This document shows positions 42,925 through 51,847 of a stretch of DNA of 64,000 bases, piece after piece. Below the pieces are notes generated by a model. It saw only the letters and a program-made list of their open reading frames with translations, ran no database searches and was not told where the DNA came from. The position numbers and the translations under genes were made by a program. Each line of letters begins with the position of its first letter. Positions within the stretch are counted from its first letter, which is position 1. The stretch comes from Paenibacillus sabinae T27 (GTDB lineage: Bacteria > Bacillota > Bacilli > Paenibacillales > Paenibacillaceae): assembly GCF_000612505.1 (NCBI RefSeq), contig NZ_CP004078.1, forward strand, positions 3,449,252 to 3,513,251, given 5' to 3'.

Positions 42925-44364
42925 TTATTGTTTTTCGACAGGCAAACGCAAGGTAAAGCAGGTACCTTCCCCTAGCTTGCTGGCCGCCGAGATGTGCCCA
43001 CCGTGGGATTGGACGATATTCTTGACAATGGCGAGACCAAGGCCGGTACCCCCGGTTTCCCCGCGAACCCGTGCTTTGTCCGCTTTGTAGAAGCGTTCAA
43101 AGATAAACGGAAGATCTTCGTTTGGAATACCCACGCCTTCGTCCCGAACCTCGATTTCGATTTCAGACCGGTTCGAATACGCGACCCAATCGGCAACGAT
43201 ATCGATCTTTTTGCCCGCTGGAGTGTGCCGGAACGCATTGTCCAGCAGATTGGTCAGCACCTGCTCCAGCTTATCCTCATCGGCATCATGAAGCCATAGC
43301 TCACTGCTCTTTCGAATATAGTGCAGCTCGATTTCCCGTTCCTTGGCGCGTACGGAGAATTTGCGGTATATCCGTTCGAGCAGCTCGTTCATGTCGACCG
43401 GAGCCTTCTGCAAATCGGTATGTCCCGCTTCCATCCGGGCCAAATCAAGCAGATCCTTGACCAGCCGTCCCATCCGCAGCGATTCGTCGTGGATTACCTG
43501 CACAAGCTCGCTGCTCTCCTCCGGCGAAGACGCCATACCGTCCAGCAGCGCTTCGCTGTAGCCCTGCATCATCGACAGCGGAGTGCGGATTTCATGGGAT
43601 ACGTTAGCCAAAAAATCGCGGCGCATTTTCTCAAGTCTGACTTCCTCCGACACATCGCGCAGTACTGCCACGGTGCCCTGAATCTGATTATCCGAAAAGA
43701 GCGGCGCCATATGCACGGACCATACTCCCTGGCGGACATGCACATTGGAGCTGTGATCTCCGCCCTCCTCAAGCGTGCGCCGGAATAGAGTACGGAGCGG
43801 TAGCGGAACGCCCTGAGCGTCTGCGTACGGTTCTCCCGGGTCGGCCTCCCCCTCCTGCTCCCATTTCAAATCGCTCCAGCTCTCCAGCAGGGACTCGCCG
43901 TGCGGATTCGTCAGCACGATCCGCCCTTCGTTGTCAAAAGTGATCACAGGATCGCTCATGCTGCGCAGCACGCTGGACAATAGCCCTTTTTCATGGTTGA
44001 GGCTCCGGATCGTGCCCTCCAGTTCGGCCGCCATATGATTGAAGGAGGTTGCCAGCTCGCCGATTTCGTCACTTGTCACCAGCTTCAGCCGCTTGCCGTA
44101 ATCTCCCCGGCGAATGGCGTTCGCCGCGGCAATGACCTGCTGCATCGGCTGCGTGATCTTCGTGAACAGAAACAAGGCGAAGAAGGTCGTCATGGAAAAA
44201 CCAATTAGAGCCGTATACATAAACAATCGTTTGATCGCGCCGGAATTGGCGAAGTTGCTGTCAATGTATGGCAGCAGGAACAGCCCCAGTGTCATAAGCA
44301 CGACAGCGACGAGACAGATGATCGTCACCCACAGCTTGCCGACTAGGCTTCTCCAGAAGTTCAC
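42925..44364 (-). CDS. resE: Sensor histidine kinase ResE
   Basis: Membrane sensor kinase of the respiration/anaerobiosis system. Two membrane spans (about residues 9-32 and 44-67), HAMP (~68-125), a PAS-like domain (~135-230), then HisKA with SHEIRTPLSMM and HATPase with NLLDNA, DEGVGIP and GGTGLGLAIVK. The start is the GTG at 44362-44364, right after the resD stop, matching the B. subtilis ResE opening NFWRSLVGKLW. Works with ResD. Confidence 0.93.
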   Translation of the reverse strand: MNFWRSLVGKLWVTIICLVAVVLMTLGLFLLPYIDSNFANSGAIKRLFMYTALIGFSMTTFFALFLFTKITQPMQQVIAAANAIRRGDYGKRLKLVTSDEIGELATSFNHMAAELEGTIRSLNHEKGLLSSVLRSMSDPVITFDNEGRIVLTNPHGESLLESWSDLKWEQEGEADPGEPYADAQGVPLPLRTLFRRTLEEGGDHSSNVHVRQGVWSVHMAPLFSDNQIQGTVAVLRDVSEEVRLEKMRRDFLANVSHEIRTPLSMMQGYSEALLDGMASSPEESSELVQVIHDESLRMGRLVKDLLDLARMEAGHTDLQKAPVDMNELLERIYRKFSVRAKEREIELHYIRKSSELWLHDADEDKLEQVLTNLLDNAFRHTPAGKKIDIVADWVAYSNRSEIEIEVRDEGVGIPNEDLPFIFERFYKADKARVRGETGGTGLGLAIVKNIVQSHGGHISAASKLGEGTCFTLRLPVEKQ

Positions 44365-44365
44365 C

Positions 44366-45082
44366 TTATTTCGGGACCTCAAGCTTGTAGCCTACGCCCC
44401 ACACCGTCGTAATCATCGCCGCCGATTCCGGCGACACCTTGTTCAGTTTCTCGCGAAGACGCTTGACGTGGGTGTCCACCGTGCGCAGATCGCCGAAAAA
44501 TTCGTAATTCCATACATCCTTGAGCAGCTCTTCGCGCGAGAACACTTTATCCGGCGAAACCGCCAGATAATGGAGCAGCTCATACTCCTTCGGCGTCAGG
44601 CTGACCTCTTGTCCTCCGGCGGTAACACGGTGAGCGTCATGCTCAATGACCAGATGCGGAAATACGATATTGTTGCTGGAATTGGTCTCCTTGGACAAAA
44701 AAGCGGTAGCCGACGAGCGGCGCAAAATCGCCTTTACCCGGTAAATAACCTCACGCGGGCTGAAAGGTTTGACGACATAGTCGTCGGCGCCCATTTCAAA
44801 GCCCTGCACGCGGTTGATCTCTTCGCCCTTGGCGGTCAACATCAGGACCGGAGTGGACTTCACGTCCCGAAGCCGGGTCAGTACCTCGATCCCGTCGATT
44901 CCGGGAAGCATGACATCCAGCAAAATCAGTCCGTAATCGGCAGCGGTCGCTTTGCGCAGCGCGATCTCCCCGTCTTCCGCTTCGTCGATTTCATATCCTT
45001 CTTTCTCCAAATACATTTTCAGCAGCCGGCGGATTCGTTCTTCGTCATCCACCACCAGAATTCTGTTCAGATGCTCTGCCAT
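44366..45082 (-). CDS. resD: Response regulator ResD
   Basis: OmpR/PhoB-class regulator that controls respiration genes including resA, ctaA and nasDEF in B. subtilis. 238 residues: receiver with Asp-pair VDDEE, phospho-acceptor Asp near residue 56 (LLDVMLP), Lys in MLTAKGEE, and a winged-helix C-domain with VSLTPKEYELLHYLA and GYKLE at the end. It precedes resE with no gap. Confidence 0.94.
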   Translation of the reverse strand: MAEHLNRILVVDDEERIRRLLKMYLEKEGYEIDEAEDGEIALRKATAADYGLILLDVMLPGIDGIEVLTRLRDVKSTPVLMLTAKGEEINRVQGFEMGADDYVVKPFSPREVIYRVKAILRRSSATAFLSKETNSSNNIVFPHLVIEHDAHRVTAGGQEVSLTPKEYELLHYLAVSPDKVFSREELLKDVWNYEFFGDLRTVDTHVKRLREKLNKVSPESAAMITTVWGVGYKLEVPK

Positions 45083-45156
45083 TTCACAACAACCCCTTCA
45101 TCGAATACAAGTAGAAGATTACCTGAGAATGGCGTCCCCTGTCTACGCCCGAATAC

Positions 45157-46419
45157 TTAGTCTGTACCGGCGTAAGAATGGAGTCCGGCAATAACCAGAT
45201 TGACGCCAACCAGAGTAAACATGACAACCAGAAAACCGAGTACGGCCAGCCAAGCGGATTTGCGGCCCTGCCATCCGCGTGCCAGCCGGAGATGGAGATA
45301 GGCGCTGTAAAACAGCCAAGTCACAAGAGCCCATACTTCCTTGGGGTCCCAGCCCCAAAATCTTCCCCATGCCACCTGGGCCCATATCATCGCAAAAATC
45401 AAAGCCCCCAGTGTAAAAATGGGAAAACCGATGGCGATTGCCCTGTACGTAATCTCATCCAGATCGCTTTCGTCGATTCCATCAAGTGCGGGTTGAAGCG
45501 CTTTGCCCAGAGGCTTGCGTACAAGGAGGCGCAGTACGCCGTAGAGGACGGCACCCGACAACAGCGACCAGATGACCGTATTGAGCTTCCGCCCCGCATT
45601 GACTCCTTTCATCCAGAAAGGCGCTTCAAAGAGCGGTTCCTTCATGCCAAAAAACGACTGAAAGCTCTCAATTTCGCTATGGTAAGGTGCCACAAAGGGT
45701 AGCATTTTATAACTGACTTTCTCTATTGTACTATCATTCAGCCCGGGATTGTCAACGGTAACATTGCTTCTAATAAAAACCGTTTCGTATCCAGACGCCC
45801 GAAAAGCGAACACTGAAGCCAAAAATCCGATAATGACGATGATGATGAACAATGTAAATTCGACGCCGAACTGCTGGCGTTTGTCGCTTTTTGACGAGCC
45901 ATTAAAATTGACCGTGCGAAGCAGATACATCAGTCCCGCCGCAAAGCCTACCGCAAAGAACGATTCACCAAACGCCGCCAGGGTCACATGAATATTGAGA
46001 TAGATCGATCTTAAAGAAGGAATGAGCGGCTGCACCTCCTGCGGGAACACGGCCGCGTAAGCCATGACTATAATGGAAATCGGAACGGAGAACAGACCGA
46101 GCAGGATTTTGCGGTAAATGGAGAAAATGACAGTAAACGCAACCATCACCATCATCGACAGGAAGGTCATGAACTCATACATATTGCTGACCGGGATATG
46201 CCCCCCGCCGGCCCAGCGGGTGAAGAAGTAGGCAAGATGGCACAGGAGTCCGAGGGATGAGACGGCAAAAGCGATTTTACCCCAGCGCGCGGTATGCGCC
46301 TCCGGATTCCGGCCGGACCATTTGCGTCCCATGATGGCGATGGTAAACAACATAAACGCCAGGCTGTACAGGAAAAAGGCGGCGATAAACACATTATTGC
46401 TGAACTGGAGCAGATTCAT
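45157..46419 (-). CDS. resC: Cytochrome c biogenesis protein ResC (CcsA type)
   Basis: Membrane heme handler of the System II cytochrome c maturation pathway. 420 residues with about 8-10 spans; the WWD-type heme motif reads WGRFWGWDPKEVWALVTW near residue 345. The ATG overlaps the resB stop (ATGA). Works with ResB as a heme-export/ligation complex. Confidence 0.93.
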   Translation of the reverse strand: MNLLQFSNNVFIAAFFLYSLAFMLFTIAIMGRKWSGRNPEAHTARWGKIAFAVSSLGLLCHLAYFFTRWAGGGHIPVSNMYEFMTFLSMMVMVAFTVIFSIYRKILLGLFSVPISIIVMAYAAVFPQEVQPLIPSLRSIYLNIHVTLAAFGESFFAVGFAAGLMYLLRTVNFNGSSKSDKRQQFGVEFTLFIIIVIIGFLASVFAFRASGYETVFIRSNVTVDNPGLNDSTIEKVSYKMLPFVAPYHSEIESFQSFFGMKEPLFEAPFWMKGVNAGRKLNTVIWSLLSGAVLYGVLRLLVRKPLGKALQPALDGIDESDLDEITYRAIAIGFPIFTLGALIFAMIWAQVAWGRFWGWDPKEVWALVTWLFYSAYLHLRLARGWQGRKSAWLAVLGFLVVMFTLVGVNLVIAGLHSYAGTD

Positions 46420-48101
46420 GCTTGGCCTCCCCCATTGTCGAGTGATTTTTCATCCGCAGAAATGCCCATTTTATTTAGGAAAGAGCTAACTTCTCGCCGG
46501 AAGCCGAACCAGTTCTTGTTCGTATGCCCTCCAAGCGTCAGCTCTCCCCCTTCCACGATCAGCCAGATCCGCCGATGCTGCCAGTAAAAGCCAAGCACCA
46601 GGCCAAGCATGACAATCCCGGCGCCGGTCCAGACGAAAGGCATCGCGCGGTCCACCCGGATGTTGAGATAACTGGTCGACTCCGAGAAATCGACGCCGCT
46701 CATATCCCCCACCTCAAGCTCCAGAAAGCGGTTCCCGCCTCCAAGCTTGTCGTTGATCGCGTCCTGCTGAAACTCTGCCTTGTCGTTCTGTTTCGGAAAA
46801 TAGAAATACTGCTCTCCGTCAGGCGGCAAATTTGGACCCTTGATCAGAAAAAGAAAGGCCGGCGCGTTCGGATACGGCGATTTGGATATCGGCCGCCCTT
46901 CCGGGTCCAGTCCGAATTCCATGTATTTTTCCTTCAGCTCCAGCGTGTACGGTCCGGCGGTGAACGTGCGCTGCGGATTTTTCATTTCCAGCTTAAAGCT
47001 GCCGTAAGCCTCGCCCGTCCCGGAATTCACCAGCTTCGGTGTCACGGAGCGCAGCACGGGAGTGAGGTCGTAATCAAACTGATACGCTTTCATTCCATTG
47101 TAGCTTAAAGGATCGTTCACCCGGATGGCATGGGAAGCGACCTTCGTCAGCTTCGGCTTTTTGGAAGGATCGCCGCAGTTCGCCGTACATTCGTACAGTA
47201 CCGCATTCGTTTCGTACAGCTTCGGGAGCACTTTTTTGCCGCGGAATTCTTTGGGCATCTCTTCGTCGGAGTAGAACTCCACAGTGAATTTCTCGTTCTT
47301 CAGGTAATAGGAAGTATCCGGAATGTGGATGAGATCGCCCTGGGGAAAAGCCAGATGCTGATCCATTTGTAGGCCCGGCAGCCCTCTGGCCAGTACCGCA
47401 AGCAAAAAAACGATCAGACCGATATGTATAACGTAAGGTCCCCATCGGCTGAACCGGTGCTTCTCCGCCAGCAGCGCGCCGCCGTCCGTAAAGACATGGT
47501 AGCCTTGCTTCTTCAGAGGTTGAACCGCCCTTGCCGTCCAGGCTTCAGGGTCCTCCTCCACCTTCATCACAAAAACCACCTTCTGCCGGGTGAGGAAGCG
47601 GCGGTGCTTGCGGACATGCTGCCGGCTGAGCGCTTTGTAGAGAGGGAGCACACGGTCCAGGCTGCAGATGACAAGCGATGCCCCGATCATGACCAGGAGG
47701 GTGATGAACCACCAGGATTCATACGTATGGGAAAGGCCGAGTCTGTAATAGATTTCGCCGGCTGCGCCGTAACGCTGCTCGTAGTACGTGGAAGGATCGA
47801 TATTCAAAAACGTGCTTTCCTGCGGGAAAATCGTTCCCAGCGTGGAGCCGAGAAGCGTCAGCACGATCAGATAGACCGCGATTTTGACCGAGGAAAAAAA
47901 GTTCCACACCCGGTCGATCACGCCCGGATTGGCCTTTTGGGAGCGGCGTGCCATGCCGTCATAGCGCATTTCAAGCGTCTCGCCGGATTCGGGATTATCC
48001 AGCAGCGGTTTGCCGCATGCTTCGCACAGCACCGTACCGACCGGATTCTGATGGCCGCATTCGCATTTTGTATTGATAATCAGGGGCAAGCGTCCGTTCA
48101 T
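46416..48101 (-). CDS. resB: Cytochrome c biogenesis protein ResB
   Basis: 561 residues. It begins with a small zinc-ribbon-like head (CECGHQNPVG..CEACGKPLL), seen also in B. subtilis ResB, then several membrane spans and a large extracellular part (FYSDEEMPKEF..., DPLSYNGMKAYQFDY...). Holds heme for ligation to apocytochrome c. It is coupled to resA and resC by ATGA overlaps. Confidence 0.93.
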   Translation of the reverse strand: MNGRLPLIINTKCECGHQNPVGTVLCEACGKPLLDNPESGETLEMRYDGMARRSQKANPGVIDRVWNFFSSVKIAVYLIVLTLLGSTLGTIFPQESTFLNIDPSTYYEQRYGAAGEIYYRLGLSHTYESWWFITLLVMIGASLVICSLDRVLPLYKALSRQHVRKHRRFLTRQKVVFVMKVEEDPEAWTARAVQPLKKQGYHVFTDGGALLAEKHRFSRWGPYVIHIGLIVFLLAVLARGLPGLQMDQHLAFPQGDLIHIPDTSYYLKNEKFTVEFYSDEEMPKEFRGKKVLPKLYETNAVLYECTANCGDPSKKPKLTKVASHAIRVNDPLSYNGMKAYQFDYDLTPVLRSVTPKLVNSGTGEAYGSFKLEMKNPQRTFTAGPYTLELKEKYMEFGLDPEGRPISKSPYPNAPAFLFLIKGPNLPPDGEQYFYFPKQNDKAEFQQDAINDKLGGGNRFLELEVGDMSGVDFSESTSYLNIRVDRAMPFVWTGAGIVMLGLVLGFYWQHRRIWLIVEGGELTLGGHTNKNWFGFRREVSSFLNKMGISADEKSLDNGGGQA

Positions 48102-48622
48102 GGGTTCACCAGCTTTCCGATTTGCGCGCTCAGCGTGCTCAGATCAAGCTGTCCGATATGGATCGTATCTATTTTTCCCTTGGCATTGATAAAAAAGGTA
48201 GTCGGCAGAGGAGAAATCCCATAGCGGCGCACCGCCTCCCTGTCCGTATCCAGCAGAATCGGGAAGTGGACCCCGGTACCGTTTACAAAATTCTCGACCG
48301 TCATTTGATCTTCGCCGACATTGACACCGAGTACGACAACCCCCTGGTTCTTCCACTGCTGCCACTGGGCCTCCAGCGCAGGCATTTCCTTCACACATGG
48401 AGCGCACCATGAGCCCCAGAAATTCAGGACAACCGGCCTTCCTTTATATTCGTCCAGCGAGTGGGTTTGACCGTCCAGTCCGAGCAGCTCGATGGATGGA
48501 GCGCGGCTTCCCTCTTTGGGCTTGCCGCCTCCTCCAAACGCCGAAGTTCCAATGGCGTAACCGCCAAGCAGAACGATCAGAGCCAAAATTATGATTTGTA
48601 CCGGTTTTCTCGCTTTGCCCAC
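48098..48622 (-). CDS. resA: Thiol-disulfide oxidoreductase ResA
   Basis: Extracytoplasmic thioredoxin-like reductant of apocytochrome c cysteines. 174 residues: signal anchor (IIILALIVLLGGYAIG, residues 10-25), then FWGSWCAPCVKEM with the Cys73-x-x-Cys76 active site and PLPTTFFI (cis-Pro). The start is GTG at 48620-48622 with GGGGGC upstream. It opens the resABCDE operon. Confidence 0.94.
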   Translation of the reverse strand: MGKARKPVQIIILALIVLLGGYAIGTSAFGGGGKPKEGSRAPSIELLGLDGQTHSLDEYKGRPVVLNFWGSWCAPCVKEMPALEAQWQQWKNQGVVVLGVNVGEDQMTVENFVNGTGVHFPILLDTDREAVRRYGISPLPTTFFINAKGKIDTIHIGQLDLSTLSAQIGKLVNP

Positions 48623-48670
48623 ACAGATTGCCCCCTTCTGTGATACAGTTCATATCGCAAACAAGAAGTG

Positions 48671-48742
48671 TGAACATCCTATGAACATTATAACGAATCC
48701 GGTTCCATTTTTCCGTCAGGTCTTGGCGTCAGTTGTGAACAT
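48671..48742. promoter_or_regulatory. Three TGAACAT repeats upstream of resA
   Basis: TGAACAT occurs at 48671, 48682 and 48736 (plus strand), so ATGTTCA on the coding strand. A TATAAT (about 48688-48693 on the minus strand) sits among them, but I see no good -35. The spacing and partial likeness to the TTGTGAA-type ResD box suggest a ResD-regulated promoter. Confidence 0.4.
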
Positions 48743-49500
48743 TATGTGTCTCTACGTGTGTTGTTTCCTTTGGCCAGTCCCGCTTTGGCAAGCTGCTGCA
48801 GCCCGTTGATTTCGTCCTTGGTCAGATGACGGAAAGATCCGCGCTTCAGGTTCTGCAGCAGGATATCGCCGAACGAAATCCGCTTCAGCCGGATCACGGG
48901 ATGGGAAATCGCTTCGAACATGCGCCGGACCTGACGGTTGCGGCCCTCGTGGATCGTGATGCTGATGACCGACTCGTTGCTCTCCTCGTCGACATCCTTG
49001 TATTCCACCTCGGCGGGAGCGGTCATGCCGTCCTCCAGCTTGATGCCTTGCTTCAGCTTGTCCAGCGCCGTGCCGTGGGGAATGCCTTTGACCGTGGCCA
49101 AATACGTCTTCGGCACATGATGCTTCGGATGGGTCAGCAGATTGGCAAACTCCCCGTCATTGGTCAGCAGCAGCAGACCCTCCGTGTCGTAATCAAGCCT
49201 TCCGATCGGATACACCCGCTCCTTGATGCCCTTCATGTAATCCGTTACGATTTTGCGGCCCTTCGGATCGGAAGCGCTTGTAATTACGCCCTTTGGCTTA
49301 TTGAACATAATATAGACTTTATTCTCGCCCGAGATCGGCTTGCCCGACACTTTAATGATATCGGTGTTTGGATCGGCCTTCGTTCCGAGCGTGGTTACTA
49401 CCTCGCCGTTCACTTCCACTTTGCCGGCCAGGATCAGTTCTTCGCATTTGCGTCTTGAAGCCACACCGGCCTGTGCCAGTATTTTCTGTAATCTTTCCAT
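48742..49500 (-). CDS. rluB: rRNA pseudouridine synthase RluB/RsuA family
   Basis: Isomerises a uridine in rRNA. 252 residues: an N-terminal S4 RNA-binding domain (MERLQKILAQAGVASRRKCEELI, ~1-60) and the catalytic GRLDYDTEGLLLLTND with the Asp nucleophile near residue 105. GRNRQVRRM follows. B. subtilis RluB modifies 23S rRNA 2633; the exact site here is inferred. It is upstream of resA, as in B. subtilis. Confidence 0.93.
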   Translation of the reverse strand: MERLQKILAQAGVASRRKCEELILAGKVEVNGEVVTTLGTKADPNTDIIKVSGKPISGENKVYIMFNKPKGVITSASDPKGRKIVTDYMKGIKERVYPIGRLDYDTEGLLLLTNDGEFANLLTHPKHHVPKTYLATVKGIPHGTALDKLKQGIKLEDGMTAPAEVEYKDVDEESNESVISITIHEGRNRQVRRMFEAISHPVIRLKRISFGDILLQNLKRGSFRHLTKDEINGLQQLAKAGLAKGNNTRRDT

Positions 49501-49520
49501 TGTCGATTGGTCACCTCAGA

Positions 49521-49865
49521 CTAATGATAACCATCGCCGGGATAAAGCACAAGTTCGTCCCAGGGAAAATACGAGCCGGGGCAAAGATCGTTATGGGGCT
49601 TCACGATCAGTGGAGAAATATCGTACAGTGCGGCCAGGTCAAGAATCAGCTTGCAGGCCCCAAAAAACTGCCGCTTGCCCTCAGCGGGCTCAGCGTCTGG
49701 AGAAGAAAGCCCAAAGTCTCCTTCCAGACAGAGGTGAATATAGTCCGGGTCCGTCAGAAGCGGGGCCGCATAGACCGTTCCCGAGGCGTCGATCCAGAAA
49801 TCAAAGCCTTTCCCGTTGATAGACGGACAGACTGAAGTATGGATGATAAATCCTTTGTAAGGCAC
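49521..49865 (-). CDS. Small PGRP/amidase-2-like protein
   Basis: 114 residues, ending in KPHNDLCPGSYFPWDEL, which resembles the H..D.CPG..FPW metal/zinc motif of N-acetylmuramoyl-L-alanine amidases, while the start GFIIHTSVCPSING resembles the first His region. A Zn ligand set is partly visible. It is shorter than usual amidases. Start is GTG 49863-49865 with GGGAGG ten bases upstream; the ATG at 49889 is the alternative. Activity is not certain. Confidence 0.7.
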   Translation of the reverse strand: MPYKGFIIHTSVCPSINGKGFDFWIDASGTVYAAPLLTDPDYIHLCLEGDFGLSSPDAEPAEGKRQFFGACKLILDLAALYDISPLIVKPHNDLCPGSYFPWDELVLYPGDGYH

Positions 49866-49960
49866 GCAAGCGTCGCCTCCCTTTATCATTGCTTCAATAG
49901 CATATGATAAAAGCGGATAGCGCGTTACGCGCTCGCCGGAAAAGCCGCCGGTAAGCGGCG

Positions 49961-50213
49961 GCTGATCTGGGGCTGGGGCATGGGAAGCGGCACGGGGGGA
50001 TGAGGCTGAGTGGGTCGGGGGAAGGGATGCGGCCGGGTACACGGCGGCGGGGTTGGCCCGGGCAAGGGAAACGGCCTGAGGGGCGGCTGAGTTGGACCGG
50101 GGCTAGGGATGCGGCCTGGGGGCGGCGGCTGAGTTGGACCGGGGCTAGGGATGCGGCACGGCGGGCGGCGGCTGAGTTGGACCGGGGCAGGAGAAGCGGC
50201 CCGGGGGGCGACG
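49961..50213 (-). repeat. Degenerate GC-rich tandem repeat, six units of ~42 bp
   Basis: Six copies of a 39-44-bp unit, the clearest carrying GCTGAGTTGGACCGGGGC at 50086, 50128 and 50171 (plus strand), with more divergent copies starting near 49961, 50005 and 50047. The 42-bp period is a whole number of codons; on the minus strand the frame gives Pro/Arg/Ser-rich peptides. No start codon with an SD fits, and the region lies between the amidase-like gene and spmB. Confidence 0.85.
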
Positions 50214-50632
50214 GGGTCCATCCAGCGGGCATGCCAATGAAGGCTGTGGCGGGCTCGGCGGGCAGCCGGTCCCTGCAAAACCACCCATTGACCCAATAAA
50301 TAACTGCGACTCTTCAGTCCATGTCCGGGGTACGGCGGCTGGCGTTTTCCTGCAAACCTGCAGGTTTGTCAGGTGTATTTTGCGCAGGAAGAGGTCAAAC
50401 CTACATATGTGCATCTTTTGGAGCTTTCGCGCTGCCAAACGGGGAACGGAAGGAGAAATGCCTGCACTTTCGCTGGAATTGGGGCCAGGGATGAGATTTC
50501 CACGAAAAAAAGATGTATATTAGTAGGAATTTCCACATCCTACACTTCCCACAAGCCTGCCGTCCCCTAACTAGCCCTCCTCCCCCCAGTCAATCCCCTC
50601 ACCACCGACCAATCCCGGCTTCAGACCCAGCG
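50214..50632. other. Non-coding spacer with a 16-bp palindrome
   Basis: No convincing gene. A perfect palindrome CAAACCTGCAGGTTTG is near 50354-50369. The flanks contain TGCAGGAAAA-type pieces (TTTTCCTGCA, GCGCAGG, GCCTGCA), which resemble fragments of a repeated element. I cannot test for other copies. Confidence 0.5.
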
Positions 50633-51166
50633 TCAGCCGAACGCCAGCAGGCAGATCGCGATCGCCGCAACAAAGCCGACAAGGTCGGAGAAGAGCCCTA
50701 CTTTGAGCGCGTACCGCCCGTTACGGATGCCGACGGCGCCGAAATACACGGTCAGCACGTACAGGGTGGTGTCCGTGCTGCCCTGGATCGTGGAGGCGAT
50801 TCGGCCAATAAGCGAATCGGGACCGTGTAAGCGGATCAGCTCAGTCGCGTAAGCGAGCGAGCCCGTCCCTGTCAGGGGCCGCAGCAGACCGAGCGGCAGC
50901 ACCTCCGGCGGAACGCCGAGACCGCGCAACATCGGCGTGACGAATCCCATCAGGTAGTCAAGCGCCCCTGATGCGCGGAACACGCTGATCGCTACCATCA
51001 TGCCGACCAGATGGGGAATGATCCCAATCGCCGTGCCAAAGCCTTCCTTGGCCCCGTCCACAAACGATTCGTAGACGGGAACCTTGCGGGCATAGGCGTA
51101 TAAAGGTATAAAAGCGATCATGACGGGAATGGCCCAGGTGGATATCAGGCTGATCAACTGGTACAA
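50633..51166 (-). CDS. spmB: Spore maturation protein B
   Basis: Membrane protein needed for spore core dehydration, together with SpmA. 177 residues with about five spans; nucleoside-transporter gate motif region (GFGTAIGIIPHLVGMMVAISVFRASGALD) and LRPLTGTGSLAYATELI, QGSTDTTLYVLTVYFG are the family marks. Follows spmA by 6 bp. Confidence 0.94.
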   Translation of the reverse strand: MYQLISLISTWAIPVMIAFIPLYAYARKVPVYESFVDGAKEGFGTAIGIIPHLVGMMVAISVFRASGALDYLMGFVTPMLRGLGVPPEVLPLGLLRPLTGTGSLAYATELIRLHGPDSLIGRIASTIQGSTDTTLYVLTVYFGAVGIRNGRYALKVGLFSDLVGFVAAIAICLLAFG

Positions 51167-51172
51167 GGCCGG

Positions 51173-51847
51173 TCACCCTTTCGCTTCGGAATGCGCCCCG
51201 GGGGGCGGAGAAGCCGCGCCTCCCCCGGTCCGGGAAAGGCGGGCCGCCGGCGGCTCCGGCGGCCTTCGCAGCAGATGCAGCCGGCGGAACAGCCGGTCTG
51301 CGAAGATGGCGGCGAGCGTCGCGACCACGGTCGCCGCCAGCGTCGTCCCGACGATGCCCGCGGGATCGGCGGAGCCGTAGTTCAGGCGGATCGCGATCAG
51401 CGTCGCCGGAATGAGCGTGATGCTGGCGGTATTCAGCGCCAGCAGGGTGCACATCGCGGGAGTCGCCGTCTCCTTGTCGGGGTTCAGTGTCTGCAGCTCC
51501 TGCATCGCCTTGATGCCCATCGGCGTCGCTGCATTGCCCAGGCCGAGCAGATTGGCGCTCATATTGGACAGAATATAGCCGATTGCCGGATGCCCCTTCG
51601 GCACATCCGGGAACAGAAAGCGGACGACCGGGCCGAGCGCCCTGGCGATTGTCCGCAGCAGTCCCGCATCCTCGGCCACCTTCATGATGCCGAGCCAGAA
51701 CACCAGGACGCTGATCAGCCCAAAGCTGACCGTTACCCCGTTCTTCGCGCCGTCAAACACCGCCCCGGTGAAGGCGTCCATCCGGCCGTTCACCGCAGCG
51801 AACACAAAACCGATGACGATCATGCCGAGCCATATCCCATTAATCAT
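51173..51847 (-). CDS. spmA: Spore maturation protein A
   Basis: Partner of SpmB. 224 residues; INGIWLGMIVIGFVFAAVNGRMDAFTGAVFDGAKNGVTVSFGL, then SNMSANLLGLGNAATPMGIKAMQELQ, are SpmA signatures. A basic, Pro-rich C-terminal tail of about 35 residues (RRPPEPPAARLSRTGGG...) is an unusual addition. The ATG has GGAGGGGG ten bases upstream. It overlaps dacB by 8 bp. Confidence 0.94.
   Translation of the reverse strand: MINGIWLGMIVIGFVFAAVNGRMDAFTGAVFDGAKNGVTVSFGLISVLVFWLGIMKVAEDAGLLRTIARALGPVVRFLFPDVPKGHPAIGYILSNMSANLLGLGNAATPMGIKAMQELQTLNPDKETATPAMCTLLALNTASITLIPATLIAIRLNYGSADPAGIVGTTLAATVVATLAAIFADRLFRRLHLLRRPPEPPAARLSRTGGGAASPPPGAHSEAKG

Noticed and set aside
50000..50299. Plus and minus frames of 97-123 codons through the repeat spacer
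   Set aside because: Low-complexity Pro/Arg/Ser or Gly/Ala peptides created by the 42-bp repeat; several overlapping frames stay open together and none has an SD.
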